Below are positions 24,601-39,600 of a stretch of 64,000 bases of DNA, one piece after another; position 1 is the first letter of the stretch, and each line of letters begins with the position of its first letter. Made by a program: the position numbers and the translations under genes. The notes beneath the pieces are model-generated. The model was not told the DNA's origin, did no database searches, and saw only the letters and a list, made by a program, of their open reading frames with translations. Source of the stretch: Tigriopus japonicus (taxonomy: Eukaryota > Arthropoda > Copepoda > Harpacticoida > Harpacticidae); contig CM021321.1 of NCBI GenBank assembly GCA_010645155.1, positions 281,201 to 345,200 on the forward strand, written 5' to 3'.

Positions 24601-27600
24601 GTAAAAAAAATTTGCAAAGAGGTTACTTCATCTGGAAAATCAAAGTTAGAAAACGAGGTAACATTACATGTTTTAGCTGCAACAAAAAGATTTAGTTTAT
24701 CATCGGTGACTACCAGGTACATGTAAATTATATTTTACAATTTAATTACAAAAATCTGCGATTTTTACAAAAACTGGAAAATTTCAAAAAAAATCTAAAG
24801 AAATTGCTTGTTCTCTTTAGAATGATCTGGGAAGAGGATGGCAAAATGAAAATACTAAAAGACTCACAGAGGATTTATTACAGTTGTAGCCGTGTGTATT
24901 TAGTTTTTCAGCTTTTCTAAGCAATGAAGTAGGTGTTATTCGTGGATTGACTTTGCATTAGCTGATCAAGCGACAGTATCAAAACAAGGAGAAACATTGT
25001 TCAAGCAGCTTGCAAGAAATAAGGGTTCGAGTTTTCGGCTCTTGAAAAACTTGTTTCATCAAGCTTGTCTTCGTTCAATAACGATAGAGAGGGGGCAGAT
25101 TTAAACGCATAATGTGCGGTCGCTCTATGAAAATCAAAACAAGAAAAAGATATTCATAGCTTACAGCTGACGAACCTCAAAATTTTGTAAGCTGTTTTGC
25201 GTTTGTCAATAGATGATTGGAGTATAGGAAAAGGTCAGTTTCTGCTGCAACTATTGAGAAAAAAATAACCACAAAAATCCAATTTGGTTACATTACTTCT
25301 CAAAATGATAACCAAAAATTATCCATTTTGGCAATATGTTTTACCAAATTTGATGGCCCTGGTAATCACTTCCGAGAAGAGGCTCTGTTTTTATCCAAAC
25401 CCTCAGTTAGTTTAAAACTGTTCTCGTCATTTGTTACCAGGGAGCATTGTTTGGCAAAGTCTAAAGTAGCATATCTTTATGAAGCTCACTAGTGTCAAAG
25501 GTAAATCATTGGCCCAGAAATGATCTCTTGATTTGAAAGCTCGCAAGCACAACTGATTCTCATCATGACAAGTACCTTTACTAGATGCTCTATGACAGTG
25601 CGCTTAAACAAATTTTGAACATGACGACTGAATGAACTTTTGAGAAAGGGTCTTTGTCATACCTATTGATTTTTTTATTTAAAAACAGGATTTGATATCG
25701 TATTTTGTTGACTGCAACTGGTGTTTGCCTCAATGTTTTTTGTTGTTTGGGGCCCTGGTTCCTAATGAGAAAACCAAACTGCAATGATGCATTTGTTCCC
25801 AAAAGATACTACAATCATACAGAACAAACAAAGCTAGGTAGGTTTCTGTTGACCCAATTCGTTCCATTCAAAATTTAAACATTTGTTTTCGTAAAGAAAG
25901 ATGCAAGCGTTCTTCTGAAGCTAACCTGATTGGGTTCATCAGAGGAAACAAAACAAAAAGAGATCTCACACACAAAAAAACATCTTATTCAACTAAAACT
26001 TCAAGGTTGGCTCAGCAATGATTTATTTTGATCACTTTGAGTCATTGGAAAGGATCCCCAAAACCTTACCCATCCATCCATCCGTCTATCAATCATTCTA
26101 AACTAAGGAACGAGCGGCAAAAAGGTGAAGGAAAAAGTGCAATTTCATCGCTTTTCGACTTGTCAGGCTTCAAGGCTCTCGTTTTCTCAAGGTATACTTG
26201 TCCTTTCAAGAATGTCTCGGTCCAAATTGAATGGAACAAAGGCCAACACTTCAAGGTTTATTTGCTGTTGTACGTACCTTCCTCCATTTCCACAGCATCT
26301 ACAAAGGCCTTCCAATTGTTTTAATGGTGATTCAGAGGGCAATCTAGATAGTCTCCTGAATGTGAGAAAGCCCTCCTTTAAGAACGAATCTTTCGAGAAG
26401 TAGAAGGCGCGTAATGAAGCCAGCTAGGTTAATGAGGTCTGGGTGTGCTTTCTTGATGGGAAACCATTTCGGAATGGTTGTACCACGGATTCCCGTTGGT
26501 CTCTGAAATTTTCATGAGATACGATAGACACGAACGTCTGTAATCTAATAATCTAGCTACAAAATTTGCTCCGACTCTCACTCTGTTCGAAATAGCATTT
26601 CGTTGTAGATTGGCAAGTCTTGGAGACATACAGTTAGATAGAGGGACGATCAAGATACTAGACCAGGCTGGTTGAAATATTTTTTTTTTAGTAGACAGAG
26701 TGGGCGTTACAGTCATAGCAACTCTTTGAAAACTGTTCAAGCAAACTAGTTTCTGGTGTGTAATGACTAGGGACGGGCAAAAAGTGTAAAAAGATTTTTG
26801 GTAACATAAACACATTTATTTACCTTTTTGCACTTTTCACCTTTATTTGCACAATTTTTTTACGAATTCGGCCTAAAATGAACAAATTGTTGAGAGTTTG
26901 CTATTTCTCGTTTGAAAATGTTTACTTTTGTAAGATTGTTTTCAAACTTGAAAACTAAATCTGACTTTACAGCTCCCAGCGTAGGCTAGCATAGTATTGA
27001 TTACTACTACTTCAATATCTAAATTTTGCTCTTCAAGATTGAAAAATAACAAGGAGATGACAAGAAAGTATTTGAAGCTTTGTGTTTCAGAAATTTCAGT
27101 TTTTGGCGAATTTTTAAAATTTTATTTGCGCTTTTTTTGTTTTTATTTGCACTTTCGACCTTTTTCTGCATTTTAGTTTACGATTTTGGGCTGATTTTTG
27201 TGCAACTTTTGGTAACTAAAAGCTTCTTTTGATTTGCACTTTTTGCCCGTCCCTAGTAATGACACACAAACCAGCTCTAGACTTCTCAGTTCCAGCTAAG
27301 CAGGCAAACTACGGCGACAGTTGTTTGATCCGTGACCTCTAGATGACTCAGGCTGTATTTTCTGGATTGACTCTAAGAATCAAACTTCAAAAAGGACATT
27401 TGCGTTACAAACAAGGTAGCGCACTCTATGACGTTCCTTATGAAACCATCATTTTTAACAATGTTGTTAGGTAATCCCTCATAGAGGGCGCTTTTGGCGA
27501 CGTCAAAATTGAGATATCTTTATGTTATTTATCTATGACTGACATTTGTACCATGTTCTTCCACTTGTTTGGGCAAATCTTCTCCATATTTGTTGGGAAC

Positions 27601-30600
27601 ATTTTCCCATTCACGCAACTTCTGGCCAGTGTCACCAACAAACAAGGCAGGTAAACTGAATTCCTTGCTCAAAAGCAATTTTTGCTAGTGGTATTAAGAC
27701 GTTTAACAAAAAGTTGAAAAAAATCGGCACTAGATGGAGGCAAAGTCCCTTGATTTCAGAGCTATCCGCAACTTAAACTTGTAGCCAAAATTGCAGCTTC
27801 CATCTTAAAGTTGAGTTCTTTTCATATTTTGAGTCTTTTGGACCTCAGCTACGTTACAATATTATTGTGTTTGAAAATCAAAAAGCCACGCTGATTAATC
27901 ATGAATAAAGGCCAAATATTCATCAGAAGCACCCACAAGTTTCTCTCTCAAGATGGTGCTGATTGTCTCTTTTCTCTTTAATTTAAGTTGAGTTCACTTG
28001 ACTTTGTTGCCAAAAGAAGGCTTGCACTGACGGCAAGTTGTTCTTTTTGAGAACAAGAGAGGGCGCCCAAACAGAATGTGTTCAGGAGGAGCTAAATTAT
28101 GCTACAGCCATCTAGGAGACAATAATCCTGGTTTTCTTCAAAATCCTCTATTCATTTTTGGGTCATTCTTTTTGTTTTAATAGGCAATTTTAGGCTATAG
28201 TAGGCGAAGTAATTTTGACCGGAAGAACGAGACCGAAAGCTGTTTGAACAAAAAATATGTGTTTTCCTCTTTGAAGTTTATTTGGTGTAAAAGTTAAGTT
28301 TTTAGTTTTTTGCTGAGTTTACTTGCCATAATTCTGCACCTTTTGTCATGGAATGTAAAACTTCAGGCATTTATATCGGTGTCAGGAACTTAATGATGGG
28401 TTTTGACGACCTTGAAACCGTTTGAAAACAACACTCCAACAATTTTGTTCTGACTAGGGCGACACTAAACATGCATACACGTCCGACAGTTTTTTCCTCT
28501 CTCAAGTAATGACTGGCCTTCGCCTCCATTCCCTTGGACCATTTTTCGTAATTTTAGAGCGAGGATCTTTGATCCAAGCTGACCTTGTACGCCCCTCGAA
28601 AGCCACTGAAATGCTATGTAAAAATGACAAGGGATCCAAGAAGATTCTGCAGTCCAGATTTTCTTTTTAAATCTGGAATGCGGTGGTCCACTCAGTCTGG
28701 AATTGGTGATCGGTCCAAAAGACCGAAGTGCCCTTTTTTCAATGTGGATAGGACCTGATCTTTCAAGGCCAGACCTACACGTAGAGTACATATATCTTGA
28801 AGGTTTCCAGGGGCCATATTTATCCTGTATACACATGAGACTATTTCATCCGTCTATGGTGCCTTGAAAGTAACCATTCAAGGGGAGTGGTAAAAGGGCA
28901 TGAAGAATGATTCTGAGTTTGCTTTGCAAGGCCAATAAATTCCAAAACGATCTAACACAGACGAGGGGCGAAATATCTGGCCTTGAAAGCTCTCAAGTGC
29001 TTGTTTGATGATCTTCTGTTGTTCCAAGGTTCCAAGTTTGAACGAGAAATGACCTCAAAGCTCGATATGGAGAGACTAAAGTTTGAAATATCCAGCATCC
29101 TTTCATGTGTTGATGGCATGCGGGTTACCCAAAGATAATCCCCAGAAGAAATTTAGAGGATCCCACTCTAAGAATCTATTGTTGTTTCCGAAAAAAGACC
29201 TTTTTATGCCCTTGAAGTGGGTTGAGTGAAACGAATAAAAGACTCTTTGATTTTGAAAAATAGCAATCTTGTAAAATCATTACCTGAAAAGGTTAATATT
29301 TTTAGGTTGTTAAATACTCTCTTTGAAAAGCTACAGTTAGTGTTCGGAATAACGTTGTTCCATTCAGGCCCAATAAGTATGAGAATGATTTCCATCGTCT
29401 TGGTCTTTACTGCTCATTGTATGAGGATGAATGCAATGGATTCCCCGCTTTGCAGTTGTTTCTTACTTCCTCCAGACATTTCCGATAATCCAATTTTAGA
29501 ACACGAATAACAAATACTAGGAAGATGCCAAGACACTAAAACTGGACGGATTATTGGGGGAAATCAAAAGGTGGCGGTGGGAACACTGAGTCTTTCTTTG
29601 TTTGACCTCCAACCTAGTGACTTTGGAGAGGATGAAGGGAAGTATTTGGGCAATTCAAGGGCAACCTTTCACAACCACTTGACCCCTGGATAGTTTGGGC
29701 AACCCCAACAACGCCAATCTCTCGGCAAAAATTGGAATTCCATGGACACACAACGGGAAGTCTTTTGAAGGACCACGGATGTTATGAGGGGCATTTTGCT
29801 ATTAAAAAGGCAGATAAATTGTTTCTTGCTTAAGGCATTCTCATGTATATGAAACTGATTAGCAGTGAGCGCATTTGCGCCATCTGGTGAAAAATAACGT
29901 AAAGTGAATGTTCTGGTTCTGATCAGTTTATTGCAATGCTATATTGGTAAGCTCCAAATGAAGATGCATCTACAACACATTACAGAACTCTCTGTCCACT
30001 AAATATTCAATTACTTAAATAATGTCCTCGGGGCTTGCTCTTAAACTGTGCAATTTGATTTTTATCACTGCAGGACAAAACAAGGGCGATTGAGACATCT
30101 GCGGTAAGGCCAAGTCATTGTTCCCATTGATAGGGCCTTCTTGGTTTTTGGAATGACATACTGTATTAACAAACGCTCTCGAACCATTCATGACTGAGTT
30201 CTAAATAGACACATTGGGATTACAATCACCTTCACAAATGTTCATGTTCCACTTAACCTATCCAGAAAACTAAGACATCTGTGCTCATTTCAGAGATGCT
30301 TCTTCACCTGACAACACCATGTACACACGTTTAAAAACAAAGTTGAAAATTATACTTAATGTGGTTTCAGTTAAAAAAGCATCAGTCATTAGAAGAAGTG
30401 GGCGTAATAAGGGCTGCAAAAAGTCTGTGAAAGTAGGAACCAACTTAAATCCCTTAGTGTAGATTGAAACTTACTTTTTCTTCCGCAGGGGGCGCTTTTC
30501 GAATAAGCTCCTATACTAAAAGAACATAAATGCATGCATAACTTTTCATCTCAAATCCAATTTCCAAGTTTTGTTCCTTTCCTAGGTATTTCCGTAGCAT

Positions 30601-33600
30601 TGATCCCATGAAGTTATGATTGATAGCTGATCCATGAATATCTAATACAGTTCCTATAGATTATTTAACTTAATTCTTTCATCTCCAAACTTGAGCCAAA
30701 GCATGGAGTTTGCAAGTTCCTCAGATCAAATGTACTTTGGTCCAATGTACCAAAGACCAAAAGACCTCTTCTGTATTGTTGAAGTTATACCAATTTCCTT
30801 TAATATAATGTATGTACCATCTTTGCTGTTCCAGTAAAAAGTTGCCATCACTTTTCTGTTCTTTGCTCCACTTGAACGTGACTAAGGAGATTCAAAGTTA
30901 CTAAACTAACCCCATTTCTTGCATCACAGGCTCATCCCAACCCTTCAGGGAACTGGTCAGAATGGATGCTCTCAAAGTTGAGATTGCCTAACATAATGTA
31001 CGAAGAAGTGCCTAACAAACCTTTGGATTACTACACATGCCCGTTCAAGACTTCCAAAGTTGACAAGTAAGTCTATACCAACTGTTCCTAACTTCAGGCT
31101 TCAGCTAATCTATGCCTTGCTTTAAACTTGTGGTCCTCCACATGTGATCAAAATTGAGGGTTTTTTTGGAGGTACATCTCTCGTTTTAACAAATACAAAT
31201 GACACCGATTCTCTTTGATCTTTAATGTAATCTTGTCGAAGACTGAATTTGCCTCAACAAAATTATAAGTGTATGCGGGCACTTTCAAAAATAAGTAAAA
31301 AGGGAGTAAAAAGTTTATTTAAAGTGACAAGACGATTTGTCATTTCCCTTTCATCATTTCGTAAATTTAAGATGGAAAAAAATATTGCATACTGTCTAGT
31401 GGATTTTCAAATGTAATTACAGTTTGTAGGATTTCGATTCCGCCGGAATTAATGCTTTTGATGTATTCAGAGTTTGCATATATTCTGGTTCAAATAATAT
31501 CCTCTTAATCTTAATTGTACCCAATGATTAGAGAAAAAGAGCCTTGAAAAAGTAGAATGTTTTGTCGAACCATATTTACTGTAGAACAGATATCGATTTC
31601 AACTCACAAAATTGTTGTTTGCTTAAATTTCATGCGTTTTTTCATCCAGATATCAAAAAGTTTGCTAAACTTCTTGGGCATTAAATTGGGATCCTTAAAG
31701 GTTCCTGAACATTCCTGATGGTCATACATAGTTTGAGGAGAAAAATTGGGAAGGGACGAAATGCAATTGCATTTTGAAAGAACATCAAAGTTTCAAATAC
31801 ATGTCGGTTTGACGTTTCTTTCCATCAGTCCGATTAAAAGTCTCTCACACAGCCAAACACGCCATCGGTTTGCACACAAATTCCTTCTTATGCTGAAAGG
31901 AAGTGGAACCCTTCCAGAAACATGTTTCATAAGATATAGTATTGAAGCCCCAGAATCGTTCTTTATGTTCCAACCAGCGTCATTGGGGGACACAAAGTCA
32001 TAAAACCTACATTAAGACATTTTCATCCACATGGCAATCGCAATCTAGGCCGAAAATAAAAGGTTCGCCCCATCTTAACCTGTCATGTTAGTCCATCTGT
32101 TTTATCTCTTAGCTAAAAGCTTGACCTGGAATTCTTTGCAGGTTTTTGGGGAGCGAAGATCCCAACTCGTTTTTCTCCCGGGCACAACGATCTCGAATGG
32201 TTTGGGAGATCCTGGCCACAGCCCCTTTTGGCAAGGAAAAGAAAGGAGAAGTGGGCGTGGAACGCCTGGTGGATGAGGGAGCCTTCTCGGCAGCCTTTCC
32301 ATTGCATGATGTAAGTGTTTCTTGTTGGTTAAGCTTGGCGCTTTCAGATGGGTAGGGCACACCAGTTTTGTCACCTTTTTTCTTCTAGTAGTTCTTAGTG
32401 AACTTGTTCGGAAAATTAATGAACCTTGAGCTTAACGGAAAACTTTTAGTTTCGAATCACTTCAAACGCAGCCGAAGTTATCTAGCTTGATTGCTTTTTG
32501 GGGACAAGGCTTAGAAAGTTTCCTAGAAATTAGAAAGACACTTTTGGTTTTGGAGGTCTTTGAATGTCAAGATGTTGAGCTACTTCTCTTAATGAATCAT
32601 ACTCTATAGCTGGTATGTTAACGCAGCTAATTGAAAAAGCGAGAGTACACCAAAATCAAGTCAGATTAACGTTTGTTGAGTAAATACTCACCCCAGCTCC
32701 TGTGTTTCAAACACAACAGCTGTCGAGAGTATATACTCTAGGCACGTCAATTTGACTTGATTTTGTGTACTCCCGCTTTTTGAATTAGGTGCGTTAACAT
32801 GCGGCCTATTGAGTCCTTCAAGCGCAACCAGTGAAATGGAAATCACGTGCAGCCTTTGAGCTTTGATGCACAAAATTTCTGTTCTAATGTGTCCAATATA
32901 CCTTTAGAAGCTCGAAAATGGGTCACATGTTTGTGTCAGGGTGCAATTTCTGGAGCTGTATTACTAAGGTGACCTCCCAGTCTTATGTACTGTGCCCTCC
33001 CAGTCAGCTGCTCCTTAAAGGACCCAATATGTTGATGAAAGGAAATTAGCCTCAGGGTGACGGAATAACTGAATTGAAAAAGGAAATACTGTGGGCCGGG
33101 ATCAATTCCTATTAAGATTGATTTGATCACATCTTTGTCCCAGAATCCTGCTACTTTTTAGGATGGAATGAGGATATGTTATTAAGGAAGGGAGATAAAT
33201 TACTTCCGTCACGTTAAGTTACATCGCCCCATGAAAAGATGGTGGGAGATCTATGGACGGCACTTGGGCGGTCCAAGATGGAACAAGATTCTCATATATA
33301 TCGCCTGCCAAACTTTTATCTCCTCTGTGACATTTCTTGATGTGGTCCCATTTCACTGCTGCAAATTTGTGACCACCATAAACAGCTGCAATATTCGATC
33401 AAGGAGGTTCAACTGACAAGGGCGCCATGATGTGCGGAATGGCGATTTTGTTGCTGAACTTGCCTCGATCACCGAAATCTAGATCAAGGGCCACTTGTGA
33501 AAGGAGATCCCCTTTGCCATATTTGCTCAAATTTCCAAATTCTTGGGGCTCCTTTTTCGCCTTGTAACAAACCTTCCTACTTGTCCAACAAGAAAAGTTT

Positions 33601-36600
33601 GTCAGGTCTCTTGTTGAAATAGGAAACTTTTTTATTTAAGAAGGGCCCTGTGCCGCAGATTATTATGCTGCAAAGGCTCTCTTTTGTGTTGGAGGATAAG
33701 GTGTCTGAGGGTCCTTTTTTGCTTTGTTGAGCAGATCTCATCATCAAGGTTCGTATTTTGGCACAACATGAATCAGACGCAAAAACTTTGCGGTGGGCGC
33801 AATAAACCAAAACAAATCATTCGCCTGCTGATTCTGAATCACGGAATGTCATTGTTCCATTTCCAAGGTATACTTGCGTTGATTGATAGTTCCATCTTCT
33901 CACTCGTGATATTGGTTGTCGGCCCTATTTGTCTTCTGAGACATTTCAATATACGATTTTTCATCGTTCAAGTGCCCAGATTTCCAGGTTCTAAACGGAC
34001 CTTCCAGCTCTCTTTGAAAATACGTCTCCTATTGAGTACCTCTCCACACGATAGTTCCCCTTACTCTTTACTAGTAAATGATAATGGATAGCTCCCAAGA
34101 GTGAAACTCACTCATGTGAGGCATCAGCAGTCCGCGAACCATTAGTGTGGCAACAACTTGGTTTGCTGGGCAACATTTAGGGGTGAATATTACTCTGAAT
34201 ATCTCTGTCAGAGACCGTAAGCTATGCTGGCTAAAGCCTAATCACGTCAGGATAATGAACAAGCATTTGGAAGATTTTCTATTTCAATGATGGCTCTCCC
34301 TTGGCTTTTCCTTGGACCCTCAGCACGCGATCAAGTACTCAGTGGACCACTTGGAGTTTGGCACTGCTTTTCCTCCAAAAATCATGACCATGACCAGCAT
34401 GTTTGAAAAAGCATTGTTGTCATTGATTCTGATATGAGAGAAGCCATTAGCACGTCAAAAGCCCAATTTGGGAAGACACTTTCTGGGAAATTACTCTCTA
34501 GATTTCGACATTCCGCAACAAACTAAGAACAATGATCTTTCTCTTTTCGTATACTGTGGGATTGGGTTTGGTCACTGAGTAGCTTGTTCCACTTTCTTTT
34601 GGTTGGCAGAACGTGTGCTGTATGGGAATGTTCCCCTTCAGAGCTGACTTTCAGAAATGAATATCCATGCGGTTTTCTATTTCAGGGACGATTCGAGCAC
34701 CCAGGGGATGAGACGCCTGAGAATTTGCTCAACACTCGCCAGATCCTGTCCCACTACTGGGCAGCATGGGGCAAATGGTACAAATACCAACCATTGGACC
34801 ACATTCGAGAATATTTCGGAGAGAAGATAGCGATTTACTTCGCTTGGCTGGGTAAGTCAGCCAGCCACACCTGTCATCTGGTTTATCTTGATGCATGCGT
34901 GTGGACTTGACCGAATGGAAGACCATCGTTGGTTGTTGGGTCTGGGTAAAAGGATAAAAGGAAAACTATCGTTGAGGATAATTGTGATAGAAAAAGCTTT
35001 CACTGGGATTGGCATTGATAGATGGAATCAGATTGGAACCATAGTGATCAGGTCTGAGGAGCAATTCGGCGCTTTTTCCATCAACAGATTCAATTACCAA
35101 GAGGAACTGAAATGCGAGTAAATGAGGTTCCCTGGAGACAATCGTGTTATCGCTGCAGACTTGGCTCTCTGTTGTTGTTCTACCTCGACATTTTATGGCT
35201 TCCTGCCATTTCCCTTTTCAATGTCAACAACAATTTTTGCACCGCCAAGCTAACCTTTTATGGGATAAACACCGGTTTAAACTTCAGGGTGGCCAAACTA
35301 CGCATCATTGTAAAGCGTATTAGGCCAATAACCAAATTCATTATGCTCTTTTGAACCTTTTTTTGTTATTCTAATCCATTCCCATCTCGTTTGGTTCCCG
35401 CAGGAGACGATTGATTACTATTTTTTGGGAGGATTGTTGGTGTGGAGCGACTTGGCTATAAAAAAGATAACCTTTGCTTCCCAGAAACAAGTCACCCGCC
35501 GTTTGTTTGCATGAATTCACATGCAAGCCTTCACTTTGTCTCTCACCTTCTTTCTCATTTCATGCTCCTCCCAAAAAATGGCACTAATGCAATGAGTTTG
35601 CATCGAGAAAGCCGAGTCCCAAAAAAGTAATTGAAAGAGAGGACTCTAGAGCGTACTTTGTAAATAATTGCAACATATGAACATTTTCATACATTAAAGT
35701 CGCATTGGCGTTTCATGCACACTGATACTGATCTGTTAGGTGTTCATATTAGACTCAAATTTTGGCTTTTTAAAAGCAAGTTTGGACAGAAAGATTTTGG
35801 CAATTTATTTCTCGTTTACTAGAAATACACTAAACATTAACTCGATCCATTGAGCTCTCTTCATTTATCAACTCTATAAGTTGGTGAAACCCCCGTGGTG
35901 AGGCACTCTGATATGAATGAAGCTTTGTTTCTGACAGAAGACCGATCCTTGGGAATGTGCTGCCAAATTTCGGTTAAATAAAGAGCTTTGATGAAGACGA
36001 ATGGCCTTGAGCATAAAAAGTTGGGCCATTTCGTCTCAAATAAGTTCTTTCGATCCACCTTTAAAACTATTTTTCTTAACTCAGGTTTTTATACGGGTTG
36101 GCTCTTGCCCGCAGCAGTTGTGGGCGTTCTCGTCTTCCTTTATGGTGTCCTGACCATGAACACAAACACCATTGCTTTGGAGACGTGCAATAATGGCGAT
36201 CAGTTCACCATGTGTCCTCTGTGTGAAGAGTGTGACTATTGGAAGCTTTCAGATATCTGTCTTTATAAGAAAATTGCCTATCTCTTTGACCATCCAGGCA
36301 CCGTTTTCTACGCCATTTTCATGTCGTTCTGGGGTAAGTTAACATCTTAAAGCTGTTACTGATCAAATGTGCTTTGAAAAATATTTTCAATTTCTAATCT
36401 TGTACTGTCACCAATAAATTCATCAGATTTTTCAAGTTGGTGAAATTTGCAGCTTAAATTAATTTGTGAAGACGCAGATGATCAATGTGAAATTGCAATG
36501 GCAGTGATAGATCACTATAGTAAAAGAGTACGTTAATAAATACATTTTCAAGTTGGTGAAATTTGATGCTTCATGCTGATGGACTATTTTAGTTACATTT

Positions 36601-39600
36601 CCAAAGCAAAAATACATCAAGGCATTAAATGAAGGAAGTGCGCTTCTAGTCGATTTCTTGTGGCAATAACTTGCACTTCCCATGATATGCATGGAGGGAC
36701 CCCAAATGGAACTTGGAGTGTTTTAAGATGAATTTTGGCATGGATCATACCTCAAATTCCTTTTCAAAAGTCAAGCTTATCGTGCCAATCTTAAAGTGAG
36801 TTTACCTATCAATAAAAAAAACCATTACAGGTTTATTAGCGATCTCCAATCAACTTTTGTGCCACCTCAGTTAGTTCAAAACGGGTGTATGACAGTTGCT
36901 ATCTTCAAATACATGTGCATCGAGAGAAGTGCGGGCTTTTGCCGGCAAGAAATCGATTAGAAGCGCACTTACTTCATTTAATGCCTTGTTGTATTTTTGC
37001 TTTGGAAATGTAACTAATATAGTCCATTTTGTGGAAGGAAGGGCCGAAAGTGCTTTCGGCCGAAATTTCGGTTTCGGTTTTGTTTTCGGCTATGCCTACC
37101 GAAACCGAAAGTAGACAAGCACTATATAAAACGGAGTTTGACAACAAAATCGTAAAAAATGGTCCAAAAACCTTTGAAATTTAAGTTTTCCGATTTTTCA
37201 AAATTTGCGACTACCCAGCATCGAACACATGAGCATTCTAATTTTTAGGGCGGATTTTGCATTTATACAATTTTGTAATCAGGTGCTTTCAGTTTCGGTT
37301 TCGGTTAAGCCCTCTTTCGGCCGAAACTTTTGGTTTCGGTTTTTAGTCCTTTCGGTCCATCACTAATTGAAGCTATCTACCCCTTTCCTGCACTTTACAT
37401 TATATGGAATAGGGCAGGGGTCGGCAATTGGTGGGCCGCGGCCAAAAAGTGGGATCAATGGTGGTCCTTGGTGGGCCCAGGTCCTATGGGAAAGTTCCAA
37501 AATGGTGGGTCCGCGAGACATCCATAGTACTATACTAGAGAGCCCAAAGCTCTTTGATCGGTAATTTGTGGGCCCTTGACAACGTGTACACAAATTGTTG
37601 GGCCTTGAAACAAAAGGGGTTGCCGACCCCTGGAATAGAGTGAAGTAAAGTGCTAGAAAATGTGAACAGCCTCAAGTGGTTGTTTTAACGAAATATTGAT
37701 GGAATGAGAAGGCAGAAGAAAAATTCCAGATATTTCAAAATTGTTAGACTTTACAGAGAGTTTTTTTATCCTCACTAAACTTTCCTCATGTTGTTCGAAA
37801 TTAGATTTTGCTTTTGAATAAAATTTCAGTAAATGTGGATAATAATGGTTGCATTTTTGAGTTGCTCCTAAAGAAAGAAAAACCTATCAAATACCTGAAA
37901 CGGCAATTGCAACATTATAGAAAAGAAGGGTTGTACAGATCTGCCAACAGTAACTCATTGTTAGATCTAATTTCATATAAACGGTAATTTTATAAACTAT
38001 ATTAATCATTAACTCTCTTCACAGGGAATCCCATATCTTGTAGCGGTATTAAGAAATCCGCCCCCCCCCCGAAAAAAAGAATGATTCGGATTTGGGTTCT
38101 TGATCAAAACCTGGAACGCATAACTTAATTAAGTATATAAGCAATGACCAATTTGATTGTTAAAGGCGAATTTGTTGATTTGAAGGCGGTAAGTAATGAA
38201 TAGGGACGGGCAGAAAGTGCAAATAATCTTACCCTTTTAGTTACCAAAACTTGCAAAAAAATGTGCCCAAAAGTGCAAAACAAAGTGCAGAAAAATGTTG
38301 AAAGTGCAAATAAATGTCAAAAAAAAGCAAATAAATGTCGAAAAAAGTGCAAAGAAATGTCAAAAAGAGCAAATAACTTGCATTTGGACTTAAAACGTCA
38401 TTCATGGAGTACCCACGGCTCCTAATTGAACAGGAGAAGGCATTTACAAGTTCTAAAGACATTTTAGACCAGTTTGAGGTGAAGAGACAATGCCGCACAA
38501 GTAATAGAGTTATATTAATAAGGTCGCTGGCAAAAAGGATGTAAAGTCATGAAAAATACTCTGGTCAACAATCTTCTGAATTTTTCATTCCTAAGGTGGT
38601 CTCGTGGATGTATGTACCTAAAATATTGTCAAAATATATTTAGCAATTGTTTTATTTGGCTTTACATCACTCCGTTTTTGTCCTTCAAGTTGTTCAAAAA
38701 TAGACATTCAAAATTGAACAGAAAAATACCCACGTGTGCCTAACAATTACATCAAAGAAAATAGCCATAAATGTGTTTTAAGCATGTTTTTAGTGGCATT
38801 ACTTTAATATTTGGCCCATGGCCTAATTACCAGAACTCAATTTCAAATGTGGCATTCATTGTCTCATCACATCAAAACTGTTCTCAAATAATTTTGGAAC
38901 TTAAAAGTAATATCTTCAAGTCAATTAAACAATGTGTACAGCTATATTGATGTATCCTTAGCTTGATGATTTTAAGTTTATAATGGCCTTTTTTAGAAAT
39001 AGCGATCTTTGTAGGCAGCAAACCTAATTCTGCTATCTAAATTGTTAGTAGATCCTTCCATAACAAAAACATGAGTTTCTTTAGGTTTGCTATTTGTTGG
39101 TCGCATGCAATGATATTCTTTTGTCTAATCTTTAGTTTAGTAAACAGGATGTTATAGTTAAAGCAAGATGGTGAATAAAGTGTGAGATTTGCGTCTGAAA
39201 TGCACATATTTCTTCAAGGTGCTAAGAATGGTTGATTGCAAATGCAAGCTTTTTCGACTAGTTCAAAATTTGATCTTGAAACTAAAAATTCTTTCAAAAG
39301 CCACTACATTTTCTTAACAATTTGTCAATTTTAGCCAAAAACGTAAATAAAAAGTGTAAATAAAGGTGAAAAGTGCAAAAGTGCAGAAAAATGGGTTTAT
39401 GTTACCAAAAATCTTTTTACACTATTTGCCCGTCCCTAGTAATGAAAAAGAAAATCTGTTTCCTTATCGCCTCAGGTTATTACTGAAGACAAAAATTACC
39501 TTTTTTAGATTACTTAGCATTGTTTTCCATTTTTGGTGAGGATATTAACTCGTCACCAAGAGCAAACTTTTTGTCCCTCCTATTTTCAAAAAGTGCCCAC

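Larger units (their letters stand above)
23611..30929 (+). other. anoctamin intron 4 (7.3 kb)
   Basis: Contains two hAT-type elements (24504-25361 and 26768-27255) and the inverted repeat copy at 27262-27539. The rest, about 27540-30929, is AT-rich without gene, RNA or repeat that I can support, apart from three CTCF-like motifs. Confidence 0.75.
32311..34685 (+). other. anoctamin intron 6 (2.4 kb)
   Basis: Holds the MITE copy 32613-32806 directly followed by the 208-bp repeat 32811-33018. The remainder, including long open frames near 33.7-34.1 kb, shows nothing that I recognise. Confidence 0.75.

Noticed and set aside
28465..28836. 123-codon minus-strand open frame in intron 4
   Set aside because: No recognisable domain and no supporting neighbouring exon or repeat.
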